Counted from the first letter of the stretch, positions 18,135 to 28,502 are shown. The stretch: 64,000 nucleotides of DNA from a bacterium BRH_c32 (GCA_001516025.1 LOEU01000009.1:36773-100772), one strand, 5' to 3'. Translations and numbers: made by a program. Notes: a model not told the origin generated them from the letters alone.

Positions 18135-20228
18135 TTATTCTTCAGCTTCTTTTGATTTTTGATATTCGTCAATAATTTTCTGTTGAACGTCTTTTGGTAC
18201 TTCTTCGTAATGTGAGAATTGAGTTGTATGCGTTCCGCGCGCTTGCGTTAATGAACGCAATTGAGTTGAATATTTATAGAGTTCAGAAAGCGGTACTTTC
18301 GCTTTAATTATCTGATAATTTTCATCCGAATCCATTCCGAGAATCTTTCCTCTTCTTCCTGATACATCACCCATTACATCACCCATGAATTCTTTAGGTA
18401 TCTTTACATCAATATCATATATTGGTTCAAGAATAATCGGTTTTGCTTCTTGGAATCCTTTTCTAAATGCCTGCGATGCAGCTATCTTGAATGAAACTTC
18501 GTCTGAATCCACATCATGATAACTACCAAAAAATAGAGTAACTTTTACGTCAATTACTTTACTTCCTGTTAAAACACCTTTAGCCATAACCTCTGCTAAA
18601 CCTTTTTCCACTGCAGGTATAAATCTGCCCGGAACTACTCCTCCTACGATTGCATCAACAAATTCAAAACCTACACCACGTGGCTGTGGTTCTAATTTTA
18701 ACTGAACATGTCCATATTGACCTCTGCCGCCTGATTGTTTTTTGTGTTTGTATTCGGCGTTCTCACATACTGCTTTAATTGTCTCGCGATATGGTATGCG
18801 TGGTTCAATAAGTTCTACATCAACGTTATATCTATCTTTTAACATTTTTACTGCTAATAATAATTGTAACTCCCCTTGTCCTGATACAACTGTCTGACCT
18901 AATTCAGGTTCAAATCTTACGTTTAATGTTGTATCTTCTTCATGTGCTGTGTGTAACCCCGAAGAAATTTTATCTTCATCACCCTTTGATTTTGGTTTAA
19001 TTGCAGCACGATATACAGGATTTGGAAATGCTAATTCAGGTAATAAAACATTCAAACTTTTTGAACATAATGTATCGGCTGTATGACTGTCTTTTAATTT
19101 CACTACCGCTCCGATATCACCGGCATTCAATGTGCTTACGTCTGTTCTCGTTTTTCCGTTTAGCACAAATAATTGACCCAATCTTTCTGTTTTGTCTTTG
19201 CGAGTATTTAGAATATCGAGTCCGGGACGTAAAGACCCTGAATAAACTTTGAAAATTGAAAGCTCACCTACATGCTGTTCCGATAATGATTTGAAAATTA
19301 ATAATGCCGGTTCCCCATTTGGATCACATTTAATTTCAACTTCTTCATCAGTATCCTTATTAATAGCGATTGCAGCTGAACGATCAGCCGGCGACGGTAA
19401 ATAATTTACCGTGAAATCTAAAAATGAATTTAATCCTACCCCTTTTGTAGCAGAAAGCGCAAATGCCGGAATTAATCCTAAATTAATTATAGCTTTTTTT
19501 AATCCGCTTTTTAATTCATCCTCATTTAATGTGCCTTCTTCAAAGAATCTATTCATTAATTCTTCATCGGATTCTGCAATCTTTTCAATTAGCTCTTCGC
19601 GTAACTTCTCTGCCTGCTCTTTTAGATCGGCAGGAATATCAGATTCTGTTACTTTCTTAGAACCCGATTCGCCATAGGTAACTAGTTTCATCTTCAATAG
19701 ATCAACTATCGAATTAAATGCTAAACCCTCTTTAGCAGGAAATGTTACAGGAATGATATCATTGCTTAATAATTCTTTGGCCTGCTCTAATGTTTCAAAA
19801 AACTTTGAATGCTCACTATCGCATTTATTAATTATAACTGCAGCAGGAACCCTTTTGTCCTTTATAAAACCCCATGTCTGCTCAGTGGATACTTCGATTC
19901 CTTCTGCGCTTTTTATTACCGATACTGCTGTATCAACTACATGAAGACCTGCAATTACCTGACCAATAAAATCAGGGAACCCGGGTGTATCAATAATATT
20001 TACTTTAGTGTTATTCCATTCTAAGTGAAGTGGTGCAAGAGAAATAGATATCTGTCGCTCTATCTCATTCGGGTTGTAATCTGCTACTGTGTTTCCTTCT
20101 TCAATTCTGCCGATTCGATTAATCTCACCGGCTTGAAATAAAAAATTCTCAGCGATTGAAGTTTTACCACTGCTGCCATGTCCTACAAAAGCAATGTTGC
20201 GGATATTCTCGGGATTATACTCTTTCAA
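18135..20228 (-). CDS. fusA2: Elongation factor G-like GTPase (EF-G2 type)
   Basis: A 697-residue translational GTPase with all EF-G domains. The P-loop is GHGSSGKTS rather than GHIDAGKTT of canonical EF-G; other motifs are DTPGFPDF (G3) and NKCD (G4). Domains III to V are present, with GELQLLLAVKMLKDRY and GGVVPGRFIPAVEKGLAEVM. The unusual P-loop and DYNPNEIERQISIS in place of the usual switch I sequence place it with the second, EF-G-like group (as FusA2 of mycobacteria), whose role is less clear. It starts with TTG at 20228, preceded by a strong AAGGAG at proper spacing, and is followed by a terminator. Confidence 0.9.
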   Translation of the reverse strand: MKEYNPENIRNIAFVGHGSSGKTSIAENFLFQAGEINRIGRIEEGNTVADYNPNEIERQISISLAPLHLEWNNTKVNIIDTPGFPDFIGQVIAGLHVVDTAVSVIKSAEGIEVSTEQTWGFIKDKRVPAAVIINKCDSEHSKFFETLEQAKELLSNDIIPVTFPAKEGLAFNSIVDLLKMKLVTYGESGSKKVTESDIPADLKEQAEKLREELIEKIAESDEELMNRFFEEGTLNEDELKSGLKKAIINLGLIPAFALSATKGVGLNSFLDFTVNYLPSPADRSAAIAINKDTDEEVEIKCDPNGEPALLIFKSLSEQHVGELSIFKVYSGSLRPGLDILNTRKDKTERLGQLFVLNGKTRTDVSTLNAGDIGAVVKLKDSHTADTLCSKSLNVLLPELAFPNPVYRAAIKPKSKGDEDKISSGLHTAHEEDTTLNVRFEPELGQTVVSGQGELQLLLAVKMLKDRYNVDVELIEPRIPYRETIKAVCENAEYKHKKQSGGRGQYGHVQLKLEPQPRGVGFEFVDAIVGGVVPGRFIPAVEKGLAEVMAKGVLTGSKVIDVKVTLFFGSYHDVDSDEVSFKIAASQAFRKGFQEAKPIILEPIYDIDVKIPKEFMGDVMGDVSGRRGKILGMDSDENYQIIKAKVPLSELYKYSTQLRSLTQARGTHTTQFSHYEEVPKDVQQKIIDEYQKSKEAEE

Positions 20229-20267
20229 CGTTAAATCTCCTTACAAATACACATGTTAATTAAATGA

Positions 20268-20648
20268 TTACTTGGTTTTATATCGACTCCAGAAAGTAGT
20301 GATGCCCTTATACAAAGCTTTCAAATTTGTAATTAGATCGCCCGCCGGAAAATCCTGACTTCGGAGAATTGAAAATGGAGTGAAATATTTAATCTTTTCT
20401 TTTACTTTCTCGATCGTATTCTCTATTTCATCCCAATAATATTCTGCTCCGGTTATTATCTTGTTAGATTTATCAATCGAATCATTCAAATTTTCCAATA
20501 CCGGTATTGCGGTATCTACCAATTTCGATATGTCTTCCTGCATCTTCTCTACTTTATCTACTACCTTTTTAAGGTAGTAGATAAATGAGATACATAATGC
20601 CGAAGCAGATAATGCTAATATTATTAAAAATATATCAAGCACATTCAT
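20268..20648 (-). CDS. DUF948-like membrane-anchored protein
   Basis: A 126-residue protein with one N-terminal membrane helix (about 5-27) followed by a heptad-like coiled-coil region (KKVVDKVEKMQEDISKLVDTAIPVLENLNDSIDKS split across residues 28-64) and a basic C-terminus. This is the pattern of DUF948 proteins, commonly adjacent to YtxH-type genes as it is here (5 bases apart). The pair is usually annotated as general-stress or cell-envelope proteins; the biochemical role is not known. Confidence 0.75.
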   Translation of the reverse strand: MNVLDIFLIILALSASALCISFIYYLKKVVDKVEKMQEDISKLVDTAIPVLENLNDSIDKSNKIITGAEYYWDEIENTIEKVKEKIKYFTPFSILRSQDFPAGDLITNLKALYKGITTFWSRYKTK

Positions 20649-20653
20649 ATTGA

Positions 20654-21067
20654 TTATGCTTTCTCTGATTTATAGGCATCAACACCAGCTTTAACTGCGG
20701 TTTTTAGTCTATCGCTCTCTTTCTCTATCTTACTTTTGCCTGCATCGACAAATACACCTGCTTTGTCTTTGGCTTCTGATAAGATCACTTCTGCTTCAGA
20801 TAATAAAGCGTCAACTTTTACTTTTGTTTCAGCCACTAATTTGTCGGATTTTTTTTTTCCGTCATTGATTAGTTGTGATGCTTTGTCTCTTGCTTGTTCT
20901 ATATATTCTTCTGCGTCATCCAATAAATCTTTCGATTTTGATTTAATGTCCGAGCGAAATTCCTTACCTGACTTCGGAGCATAAAGGAGAGCCAATACTG
21001 AACCAAGGGCTGCACCGGTTAATAAACCGATAAATAATCCTTTTGCTACACCATTTTCTTCTCTCAT
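20654..21067 (-). CDS. YtxH-domain protein
   Basis: A 137-residue protein: an N-terminal Gly/Ala-rich membrane segment (GLFIGLLTGAALGSVLALLYAPKSG split at 10-33), then a long Lys/Ala/Asp-rich helical region similar to late-embryogenesis-like repeats (EQARDKASQLINDGKKKSD and similar). This matches the YtxH family of stress-linked envelope proteins. The upstream in-frame ATG at 21079 is not used: GGAGG lies between it and the ATG at 21067, so the second ATG is the start. Confidence 0.85.
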   Translation of the reverse strand: MREENGVAKGLFIGLLTGAALGSVLALLYAPKSGKEFRSDIKSKSKDLLDDAEEYIEQARDKASQLINDGKKKSDKLVAETKVKVDALLSEAEVILSEAKDKAGVFVDAGKSKIEKESDRLKTAVKAGVDAYKSEKA

Positions 21068-21158
21068 AATAACCTCCATTTGTATTTATAAATGTTTTAT
21101 TAAAATAATATTGTAATGCTCTAAAATCAAGGATAACCGTGTCTAAAGATGTTTATTC

Positions 21159-22412
21159 CTATTTCATGTTTTTGACTATTTCCTTGGCAAAGGCAGAGCA
21201 TTTTACTTCTTTTGCACCTTTGAGCAATCGAGCAAAATCATAAGTTACTACTTTTGACTTGATCGTTTTTGTTATTGCTTTCTCAATCATTGCTGCTGCT
21301 TCTTTCCATCCGAGATATTCAAGAAGCATTACTCCCGATAGAATCACCGATCCGGGATTAATCTTATCTAAACCTGCATATTTTGGCGCTGTTCCATGTG
21401 TTGCTTCAAATACTGCATAATGATAACTCATATTAGCTCCCGGAGCTATCCCGAGTCCGCCAACCTGCGCCGCACATGCATCAGAGAGATAATCTCCATT
21501 TAAATTCGGCGTTGCCACTACATCATATTCATCAGGTCTTAATAGCACCTGCTGAAACATTGAATCTGCTATTCTGTCTTTTATTAATATCTTACCTTCC
21601 GGCATCTTGCCGTTATAACTCTTCCACAACTCATCTTCCGAAATTGTTTCATTTGCGAAGAATTTTTTTGCAGTCTCGTATCCCCATTCCTTGAAAGCAC
21701 CTTCAGTAAATTTCATAATGTTGCCTTTATGTACCAATGTAACGCTCTTTCTCTTATTCTCGATCGCAAATTCAATTGCTTTCTTTACTAACCTCTCTGT
21801 ACCGAATTTACTTATCGGTTTAATTCCTACTCCGGAAGTGGTACGAATATTTTTGTCGTATTTCTTATTTATATATTTAATTAAGCTAACCGCTTCTTTA
21901 GATTCTGCTTTAAATTCTACACCCATATATACGTCTTCAGTATTTTCTCTGAATATAACTACATCTAAATCCTGCGGACGTTTAACGGGACTCGGAGTGC
22001 CTGAATAATATTTCACCGGTCTAACGCATGCGTAAAGATCAAGTTCCTGACGAAGTGCTACGTTAAGACTTCTAATGCCTCCACCTACCGGAGTTGTAAG
22101 CGGACCTTTTATGGCAACAACAAATTCCTTAATCGCATCAATTGTTTCCTGCGGAAGCCATTGATTCTTTCCATATACTTTTACCGCTTTCTCTCCTGCA
22201 TATACTTCCATCCATACTATTTTTCTTTTTCCTTTATATGCTTTTTTTACTGCTGCATCAAAAACTAATTTAGAAGCATTCCAAATATCCGGACCGGTTC
22301 CATCACCTTCAATAAATGGAATTATCGGCTGATCAGGAATTACTAAGTTATCACCTTGAATAGTTATTCTTTCACCTTCTGTTGGAAGTTCGATTTTTTT
22401 ATAACGCGGCAT
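21159..22412 (-). CDS. icd: Isocitrate dehydrogenase, NADP-dependent
   Basis: A 417-residue homodimeric-type isocitrate dehydrogenase. The substrate loop has [12 protein letters not shown] (S115, N117, R121; the serine corresponds to the phosphorylated serine of the E. coli enzyme), [14 protein letters not shown], and the metal-site Asp region [16 protein letters not shown]. The sequence HGTAPKYAG carries the Lys and Tyr that favour NADP over NAD. It converts isocitrate to 2-oxoglutarate in the TCA cycle. No AceK kinase is present in the window. Confidence 0.95.
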   Translation of the reverse strand: MPRYKKIELPTEGERITIQGDNLVIPDQPIIPFIEGDGTGPDIWNASKLVFDAAVKKAYKGKRKIVWMEVYAGEKAVKVYGKNQWLPQETIDAIKEFVVAIKGPLTTPVGGGIRSLNVALRQELDLYACVRPVKYYSGTPSPVKRPQDLDVVIFRENTEDVYMGVEFKAESKEAVSLIKYINKKYDKNIRTTSGVGIKPISKFGTERLVKKAIEFAIENKRKSVTLVHKGNIMKFTEGAFKEWGYETAKKFFANETISEDELWKSYNGKMPEGKILIKDRIADSMFQQVLLRPDEYDVVATPNLNGDYLSDACAAQVGGLGIAPGANMSYHYAVFEATHGTAPKYAGLDKINPGSVILSGVMLLEYLGWKEAAAMIEKAITKTIKSKVVTYDFARLLKGAKEVKCSAFAKEIVKNMK

Positions 22413-22463
22413 TGCTACTCCGATTTTTATTATTTAGTTATATTTTAATTTCAATTTAATATT

Positions 22464-23045
22464 TTACCTTAAGAATTGTTGTAAAGATTCATATAGTTTT
22501 GGTAGTGGTAATCCGACCACATTATAATAGCACCCATTGATTCTTTTTACGAATACCGCACCAAAATCATCCTGTATTCCATAAGCACCTGCTTTATCCA
22601 TCGGACTGCCGGTTTTAATATATTCTACTATCTCTTTTTCTGTTAATCTATTGAATGTTACTTTAGTCTTTTCGTAAGATACGAATTTCTTTTTTGTTAT
22701 AGTATTATATAATGCAAATCCGGTATAAACATAATGAGATTTACCGCTTAATTTAATTAAAATCTCTCTAGCATCTTTTTTATTCTTCGGCTTACCTATG
22801 ATCTCTTTATTAAGTACAACGATAGTATCTGCAGTAATAATAATTCCTTTCTTAATAGATTTTATTGCAGGTGTAAGTTTATGCTCGGCTAATCTTTTTA
22901 CTGTCCTTATTGGATGCTCGCCATCAAGAATCTCTTCATCAAGCTCAAAACTGACTTGTTTAAATTTAAGACCGACTTGTTCTAAAAGTTTTTTTCTTCG
23001 TGGTGATTTGGATGCTAGATATATTGGTATTGCTGTTTTTACCAT
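22464..23045 (-). CDS. maf: Maf-family nucleotide pyrophosphatase
   Basis: A 193-residue Maf protein: N-terminal signature ASKSPRRKKLLEQVG, central ITADTIVVLNKEIIGKPKN, and GSPMDKAGAYGIQDDFGAVFVKRINGCYYNVVG split near the C-terminus. Maf proteins hydrolyse non-canonical or modified nucleoside triphosphates (dTTP/UTP-type specificity is common for this variant). It lies 51 bases upstream of icd on the same strand. Confidence 0.93.
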   Translation of the reverse strand: MVKTAIPIYLASKSPRRKKLLEQVGLKFKQVSFELDEEILDGEHPIRTVKRLAEHKLTPAIKSIKKGIIITADTIVVLNKEIIGKPKNKKDAREILIKLSGKSHYVYTGFALYNTITKKKFVSYEKTKVTFNRLTEKEIVEYIKTGSPMDKAGAYGIQDDFGAVFVKRINGCYYNVVGLPLPKLYESLQQFLR

Positions 23046-23065
23046 TTGGATATGATGAGGAAGGA

Positions 23066-23464
23066 CTATCTAAAAAGTGCTTTTATCGAACCCCAAGTTC
23101 TTTTTACACTCGATACATTATGATGAACTGTTACTTCTCCCGAATATGAAACTGAATTATCATTATCTACTATCTTAAGTCGATATACATAAAGTAGATC
23201 GGTAGCCTTAAATGCAGAAGCATCAGTGTATTCATAATTTCTGTCAGCTCGAGATTCTACAGTGGCTATTTCAACGAATCCGCCGCTTACCGTTTTTCTC
23301 TCTACAACGTAAAATTTGAGATTCGTTTCATTCAAAGTCTGCCAATTAAGCACAACATTCCCGCTCACACTGCGTGCAGTAAATTTCAATAACTCCGCCC
23401 CTGCAAAATTAATTGCCGCGAAAAGTAAAACGAAAAGAGAAATTTGTATAGCGTACTTTTTCAT
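23066..23464 (-). CDS. Small secreted protein with fibronectin III-like fold
   Basis: A 132-residue exported protein. The true start is the ATG at 23464: it gives a clean signal peptide (MKKYAIQISLFVLLFAAINFAGA in two parts, cleaved near residue 22), while the longer frame adds an unlikely N-terminus. The mature part, LNWQTLNETNLKFYVVERK ... YVYRLKIVDNDNSVSYSGEV, has the look of a fibronectin III-like beta sandwich seen in many surface proteins of this phylum. It lacks a clear T9SS tail. It lies just downstream of nothing and 20 bases upstream of maf. Function unknown. Confidence 0.7.
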   Translation of the reverse strand: MKKYAIQISLFVLLFAAINFAGAELLKFTARSVSGNVVLNWQTLNETNLKFYVVERKTVSGGFVEIATVESRADRNYEYTDASAFKATDLLYVYRLKIVDNDNSVSYSGEVTVHHNVSSVKRTWGSIKALFR

Positions 23465-23615
23465 GTGAGTAATATATCTTATATAGTAAATAATGTCAAG
23501 TAATTTATTGTTAAAAAATATCAACTCTCGAATTTCTTAAAAATGGAGGGCGCTTAGTAAGAAAACATTTATTAAAAATAGCTATATTATATTTTAATAC
23601 GAAGAGAATAATTAA

Positions 23616-25739
23616 ATGATTTATAATTTTACTCAAATGCTATTTCTTCTCGCTTCATTTTTGGGAGCAATCGGATTAATTATAACTGTCTATTTGCGTT
23701 CTAAAAAAGCAGTTACTTCGCGGATATTTATTATTACTTTAATATTAGTAATTGCTTACCTGATTTCGCATACTGTCCATTTTGTTTTTATGCCTGCAAA
23801 TGATCTAACTATCCTCGATATCTCATGCCATGCATTGCTATTAATGATCTTAGTTTCGTTGACTTTCTTTTCTTGGAACTATCCCGAACCACAAGAAATC
23901 GGTATTCTGCGTGGATTATTTATAATTATTCCCTCTCTTATATTATTATTTTTATTATGGGCGGGATATCTAATTAATGAATCTCATTCTTATATAACGA
24001 ATTTTTTGGTCTCTTTTTCTTCTCTCTATCCCCTTTTCCTTCTTTGGTATCTGTTCCTCATTATTTATAATTCACTTATAATCATTAATAAAATTAATAA
24101 AACAATAAACACTATCCACCGAAGACAACTGTTTGTTTACCTATTCGGTTTAGTAATTACAAATGTCGCCACATTTACATTTGGTTTATTTTTACCGTGG
24201 CTGCTCGGTTTCTATTACCTTGTCGAAATTAGTCCAATCGCTTTCCTATTTGGTTTTATTTCATTTACATCCTTTGCCATAGCAAGATATAATATGTTCC
24301 CGAATACCATTAAAAGGGTATTGAGTTTCAGTCTAAATAAAAAAATAATTTTCTCGGCTTTAATCGTAGTTCCTATTATTATCCTAGTAATCCAAATTCC
24401 ATTAGGTAGAATTGTTTTCAATATTAATTCTAACAAGGAAATGATTAGATTTTTCATTATTAGTATTTTTATCGGGCTATTAGTAAGTATCAGCATGTCG
24501 TTTATTATATCGCGTCTAATCGCTAATCCAATCTCACTTCTTACAAATAAAGTTCTTCAATTTGAAAAAGGAGACTATTCAACCCGCTCTGATATCCAAT
24601 CTAATGATGAAATTGGAGAACTCTCGAACGCATTTAATAAACTGGCATTTACACTTAGCAGTAATATCTCTGAATTAAAATTAAGAGAAGAGAGAATTTC
24701 GGTACTTCTTAATGCATTTGAAAAATCTTTAGCAGCAATCGCTATTGTCGATTCTGAATTTTTTGTAACTGAAGCCAATAATCAATTTTATAATATGATA
24801 GGATTAGATGAATCATTCGATGAGAAAAAATCGATCGAATTTCTTCAATTCAGATATTCCCTCCCTCTCTTTAATTCGATAATTGAAAAAGTAAACAAAG
24901 AATCGATCTATATAAATGAAGTGGAGATTAAATCGTTTGATAATCAAAAAAATAAATTCGTTTTGCTTTCCGTTACAAAAATTTCCACAACCGAATCAAT
25001 TCCAAAAGGATATTTATTCATAGAAATCGATATCACCGAACGAAAAAAACTTGAATCGGAAATTATTCGATCAGAAAAATTAGCATCACTCGGTAAAATG
25101 TCTGCTACAATAGCGCATGAAATAAAAACACCTTTGACATCTATTAAGATGAATATCGATATGATCTCTAAATCAAATGACTTAGAACCGGAGGATAAAG
25201 AATCAATTGAAATAATAAGTAAAGAAGTTAATCGTCTTAATAAATTGGTTAAAGAAGTGCTGCAGATTTCACGCACTGCTCCCCTCTCTTTAGATAAAAT
25301 AAGTTTGCATGATTTTTTAGATGAAGTTATAAGCCAAGCTAATTCTAATGAGTCGAATAAGTTAATTCACTTCTCTAATAATTCTAATAATTCAGAAATA
25401 TTTATCGACCCGGATAAATTCAAACAAGTTTTCCTTAACTTATTTCAAAATTCTATCGAAGCTATTCAAAATGAGGGGAAGATCACTATCACTAATTTTA
25501 ACAACAGTGAATTTATCTATATTAAAATAGTTGATAATGGCAAAGGTATCACTGATGCTGACCATATATTTGACCCTTTCTACACTAATAAAGCATCCGG
25601 TACAGGATTAGGCCTCTCCATTTCAGCAAGAATCATAGAACAGCATAATGGGCAATTGGAACTAATCTCTTCTAAACCGGGTGAAACTATTTTTCAAATT
25701 AAACTGCCAATAGAAAATGGAAAACATATTAGTAATTGA
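23616..25739 (+). CDS. Membrane sensor histidine kinase (NtrB-like partner of the next gene)
   Basis: A 707-residue kinase: about eight or nine membrane helices (6-270), HAMP-like linker (about 290-345), PAS domain (about 360-475), dimerisation domain with phospho-acceptor H501 in ATIAHEIKTPLTS, and ATPase domain (about 590-700) with DNGKGI and GTGLGLSI. The gene overlaps the following response regulator by 23 bases, so they are a cognate pair. Because a sigma-54 promoter and a copper-type efflux operon follow directly, it probably senses metal or envelope stress, as ZraS does. The multi-helix N-terminal sensor is not a typical periplasmic metal-binding domain, so the ligand remains open. Confidence 0.88.
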   Translation: MIYNFTQMLFLLASFLGAIGLIITVYLRSKKAVTSRIFIITLILVIAYLISHTVHFVFMPANDLTILDISCHALLLMILVSLTFFSWNYPEPQEIGILRGLFIIIPSLILLFLLWAGYLINESHSYITNFLVSFSSLYPLFLLWYLFLIIYNSLIIINKINKTINTIHRRQLFVYLFGLVITNVATFTFGLFLPWLLGFYYLVEISPIAFLFGFISFTSFAIARYNMFPNTIKRVLSFSLNKKIIFSALIVVPIIILVIQIPLGRIVFNINSNKEMIRFFIISIFIGLLVSISMSFIISRLIANPISLLTNKVLQFEKGDYSTRSDIQSNDEIGELSNAFNKLAFTLSSNISELKLREERISVLLNAFEKSLAAIAIVDSEFFVTEANNQFYNMIGLDESFDEKKSIEFLQFRYSLPLFNSIIEKVNKESIYINEVEIKSFDNQKNKFVLLSVTKISTTESIPKGYLFIEIDITERKKLESEIIRSEKLASLGKMSATIAHEIKTPLTSIKMNIDMISKSNDLEPEDKESIEIISKEVNRLNKLVKEVLQISRTAPLSLDKISLHDFLDEVISQANSNESNKLIHFSNNSNNSEIFIDPDKFKQVFLNLFQNSIEAIQNEGKITITNFNNSEFIYIKIVDNGKGITDADHIFDPFYTNKASGTGLGLSISARIIEQHNGQLELISSKPGETIFQIKLPIENGKHISN

Positions 25740-27060
25740 TGATGACGAATCAATCCGGAAAACTCTTTTAAATTATTTGAAACGGTTAGGATACTCCACT
25801 CTTTCTGCTGAAGACGGATTAATAGGATATGAGCTAATCCTTAAACATCAGCCCGACTTGATAATCTCTGATATTAGGATGCCGCATCTTACCGGATTGG
25901 AACTCCTAAAAAAACTTAAAGATTTAGAAATTGCCGCGAAGGTTATAATTATTACTGCTCACGATGAAATGCAAACCACTATCGATGCGATGCAAAATGG
26001 TGCGTATGACTATTTAGAAAAACCGCTCGATATTGATCGTCTTAAAGTTACCATCGAGCGTGCATTAGAATCTAAAATGCTCTCCGAAAGGATTGATTCT
26101 TTAATTGGTGAAGCTGCTAAAGATTTTACACCTAATCGTAAAATAATTGGTAAATCTAAATTAATGATCGATGTTTATAAAATTATTGGACAGGTATCTT
26201 CAAGTAAAGTAACTGTTTTACTCCAGGGCGAAAGCGGTACGGGTAAAGAAATTGTTGCCAAATCAATTCATTATAGCGGTGTAACTAAAAATGATCCGTT
26301 TGTTGCCGTTAATTGTACAGCCATTACTGAATCACTACTTGAAAGTGAATTATTCGGACATGAGAAAGGAGCTTTTACCGGTGCTGATCGCACTAAGAAA
26401 GGTAAATTTGAACTCGCTGCAAATGGTACGATCTTTTTGGATGAAATCTCGGAAATGTCGCAGCATCTTCAAGTAAAACTTCTTAGAGTTCTTCAAGAAA
26501 AAGAATTCGAACGAGTCGGAGGGGAGACTATTATACCGATGAAAGCCCGTATTATCACTGCTACAAATAGAAATATTGAACAATTAGTCCGCGATAATAA
26601 ATTTCGTGAAGACTTATTCTATCGCTTGAATGTAGTAAAAATTGAACTCCCCCCACTAAGAGAACGAAAAGACGATATCCCCCTTTTAATTAATTATCTA
26701 TTACAAAAAATAAATAACGAATTGCATAAAAATGTTTTAACTGTCTCTAATGGAGCAATGAAGAAATTAATGAACCACAATTGGACCGGTAACGTTCGTG
26801 AATTGGAAAATAGTTTGATGCAAGCGGTCGTAATGACAAATAGCGATATTATCTTAGAAGAAAATATCTTATTAAATAATAACCTAAATGAACAATCTGA
26901 TTTTTCAGTGAATCTTTCACTCGCCGAAGTAGAATCTAAACATGTCAAAAATGTTCTTGAATTTACAAAATGGAATAAGCCGGAAGCAGCAAAAATTCTC
27001 GGTATTTCGCTCCCTACACTCTATTCTAAAATCGATATTTATCAATTATCTAAGAAATAA
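25717..27060 (+). CDS. Sigma-54-dependent NtrC-family response regulator
   Basis: A 447-residue regulator: receiver domain with phosphorylated D52 (IISDIRMPH) and the K/T switch residues IITAHDE and YLEKPLD; AAA+ domain with Walker A GESGTGKE (about 170) and the sigma-54 contact loop GAFTGAD (about 217); and a C-terminal Fis-type helix-turn-helix (KPEAAKILGISLPTLYSK). It hydrolyses ATP to open sigma-54 promoters. Its obvious target is the -24/-12 element about 90 bases past its stop codon, upstream of the efflux operon. Confidence 0.94.
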   Translation: MENILVIDDDESIRKTLLNYLKRLGYSTLSAEDGLIGYELILKHQPDLIISDIRMPHLTGLELLKKLKDLEIAAKVIIITAHDEMQTTIDAMQNGAYDYLEKPLDIDRLKVTIERALESKMLSERIDSLIGEAAKDFTPNRKIIGKSKLMIDVYKIIGQVSSSKVTVLLQGESGTGKEIVAKSIHYSGVTKNDPFVAVNCTAITESLLESELFGHEKGAFTGADRTKKGKFELAANGTIFLDEISEMSQHLQVKLLRVLQEKEFERVGGETIIPMKARIITATNRNIEQLVRDNKFREDLFYRLNVVKIELPPLRERKDDIPLLINYLLQKINNELHKNVLTVSNGAMKKLMNHNWTGNVRELENSLMQAVVMTNSDIILEENILLNNNLNEQSDFSVNLSLAEVESKHVKNVLEFTKWNKPEAAKILGISLPTLYSKIDIYQLSKK

Positions 27061-27147
27061 TATTTTTAAATATTTTAAAATTGTTTTAATTTCTTAAATA
27101 TTTACACTTCGAAAAATATCCTTTTGAGCTGTAAATCCTCTTTATGT

Positions 27148-27164
27148 TAGGCACACTTATTGAA
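27148..27164 (+). promoter_or_regulatory. Sigma-54 (-24/-12) promoter of the copper efflux operon
   Basis: TAGGCACACTTATTGAA: the GG (27150-27151) and TG (27161-27162) dinucleotides have exact -24/-12 spacing against TGGCACG-N4-TTGCA; only the C of TTGC is replaced by A. Transcription would start near 27174, 38 bases before the first gene. It is directly preceded by the NtrC-type regulator gene. Confidence 0.7.
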
Positions 27165-27194
27165 TTATTAATTCTAATAAAAATAATTCAATAA
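27157..27194 (+). repeat. 13-base inverted repeat across the sigma-54 promoter and leader
   Basis: TTATTGAATTATT (27157-27169) and its exact reverse complement (27182-27194) are separated by 12 bases. The left arm contains the -12 element; the right arm lies in the transcribed leader. It could be an operator that blocks the promoter or a leader hairpin. Confidence 0.75.
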
Positions 27195-27211
27195 TAAGTC
27201 CGGAAATATTT

Positions 27212-28489
27212 ATGAAGAAAAAAGAGTTTTTACTTCTTTTTTTATTTTTCACATCAATTAGCTTAACCGCTCAAAGTGCGGATTCTTTACTTAATAAGTA
27301 TATCGATTCGGCAATTAAGTTAAGTCCAAAATTAAATTTTCTTCAAACTAAAAAATCGATATCAGAAACTAAAATCGCACAAGTATCCAATTTGCCTGAT
27401 CCGATGCTATCACTCGGAATTGCAAATCTACCAGTAAATTCATTCTCCCTTTCTCAAGAACCTATGACCGCAAAAATTATAGGACTCAGTCAGGCAGTTC
27501 CCTTCCCGGGTAAGCTTAGTCAAGCTTCAAAAGTAAACCAAATTGATGTCGATATTAATCAGCAAGAGATTGATGATGCGATAAATGAAATTGTCAATGA
27601 TGTGAGAAAAGCATATTACGATTTAATTCTTTCACGAGAATCAATTACGATATCATTAAAAAGCAAAAAACTACTTGAACATATTGCAGATATTATACGT
27701 GCAAAATACTCTGTATCAAAGGCTTCGCAACAAAATTTAATTCAAGTGGAAGTGGCTTTAACGAAAATTCAAGAAAAGATTGAGGAATTAAAAGGGAAAG
27801 AAAATAGTAGTCTCGCAATTATTAATTCATATTTGTTTAAAGAGCCTTTCGAGAATATCCAAACCGATTCAATACCGGAGATTAAAGGCGACTCTCTTAA
27901 TTTTAATGAAATAAAATCAAGTGCTCTTAAAAATCGTCCCTTCTTAAAAGGGATTTCTCTTGCTAAAGAAAAATCAATCTTGATGGAAGACCTCTCTAAA
28001 TATGATAACTATCCAAATTTTAATTTCTCGGTTCAATATTCACAGCGAGATGAACTTGCTAATAGCAGTATGCCTCAAAATGATTTCTTCTCATTTATTG
28101 TTGGTATCTCTCTCCCATTAAATTACGGCGGGAAGACATCTGCAAAAATCGAAGAGGCTCGTCTTTCTCAACTAATGTATGAAAACCAATATCAAACTTC
28201 TATCCAATTAATCGATCGATATATCGGCACTTCAATATCAAAAATTAATGAACTTCAAAAGAGAGAAGAGCTTATTAAAGAAGGTCTTCTTCCTCAAGCA
28301 GAGCAATCACTAAAATCTGCTTTAATCAATTATCAAGTTGGTGATAGCGATTTTATAAATGTACTCGATGCAGAAAATAAACTTTATGAGATTGAACTCA
28401 ACCTTTATTCAATAAGAATAAATTATCTAAAAGAATTATCTAAAATAGAATTTTTAACAGGAACCAATGTATCAAAAATATTAAAATAA
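27212..28489 (+). CDS. TolC/CusC-family outer-membrane efflux protein
   Basis: A 425-residue outer-membrane factor. A signal peptide (LLLFLFFTSISLTAQ) is followed by the two long alpha-helical repeats of the family: LNKYIDSAIKLSPKLNFLQ in the first, and LKNRPFLKGISLAKEKS in the second. LSQAVPFPGKLSQASK matches the segment found in CusC/CzcC-like proteins. It forms the outer-membrane channel for the RND pump encoded by the next two genes (13 bases to the adaptor gene). Confidence 0.9.
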   Translation: MKKKEFLLLFLFFTSISLTAQSADSLLNKYIDSAIKLSPKLNFLQTKKSISETKIAQVSNLPDPMLSLGIANLPVNSFSLSQEPMTAKIIGLSQAVPFPGKLSQASKVNQIDVDINQQEIDDAINEIVNDVRKAYYDLILSRESITISLKSKKLLEHIADIIRAKYSVSKASQQNLIQVEVALTKIQEKIEELKGKENSSLAIINSYLFKEPFENIQTDSIPEIKGDSLNFNEIKSSALKNRPFLKGISLAKEKSILMEDLSKYDNYPNFNFSVQYSQRDELANSSMPQNDFFSFIVGISLPLNYGGKTSAKIEEARLSQLMYENQYQTSIQLIDRYIGTSISKINELQKREELIKEGLLPQAEQSLKSALINYQVGDSDFINVLDAENKLYEIELNLYSIRINYLKELSKIEFLTGTNVSKILK

Positions 28490-28502
28490 GCGGAGTAGTT
28501 GT

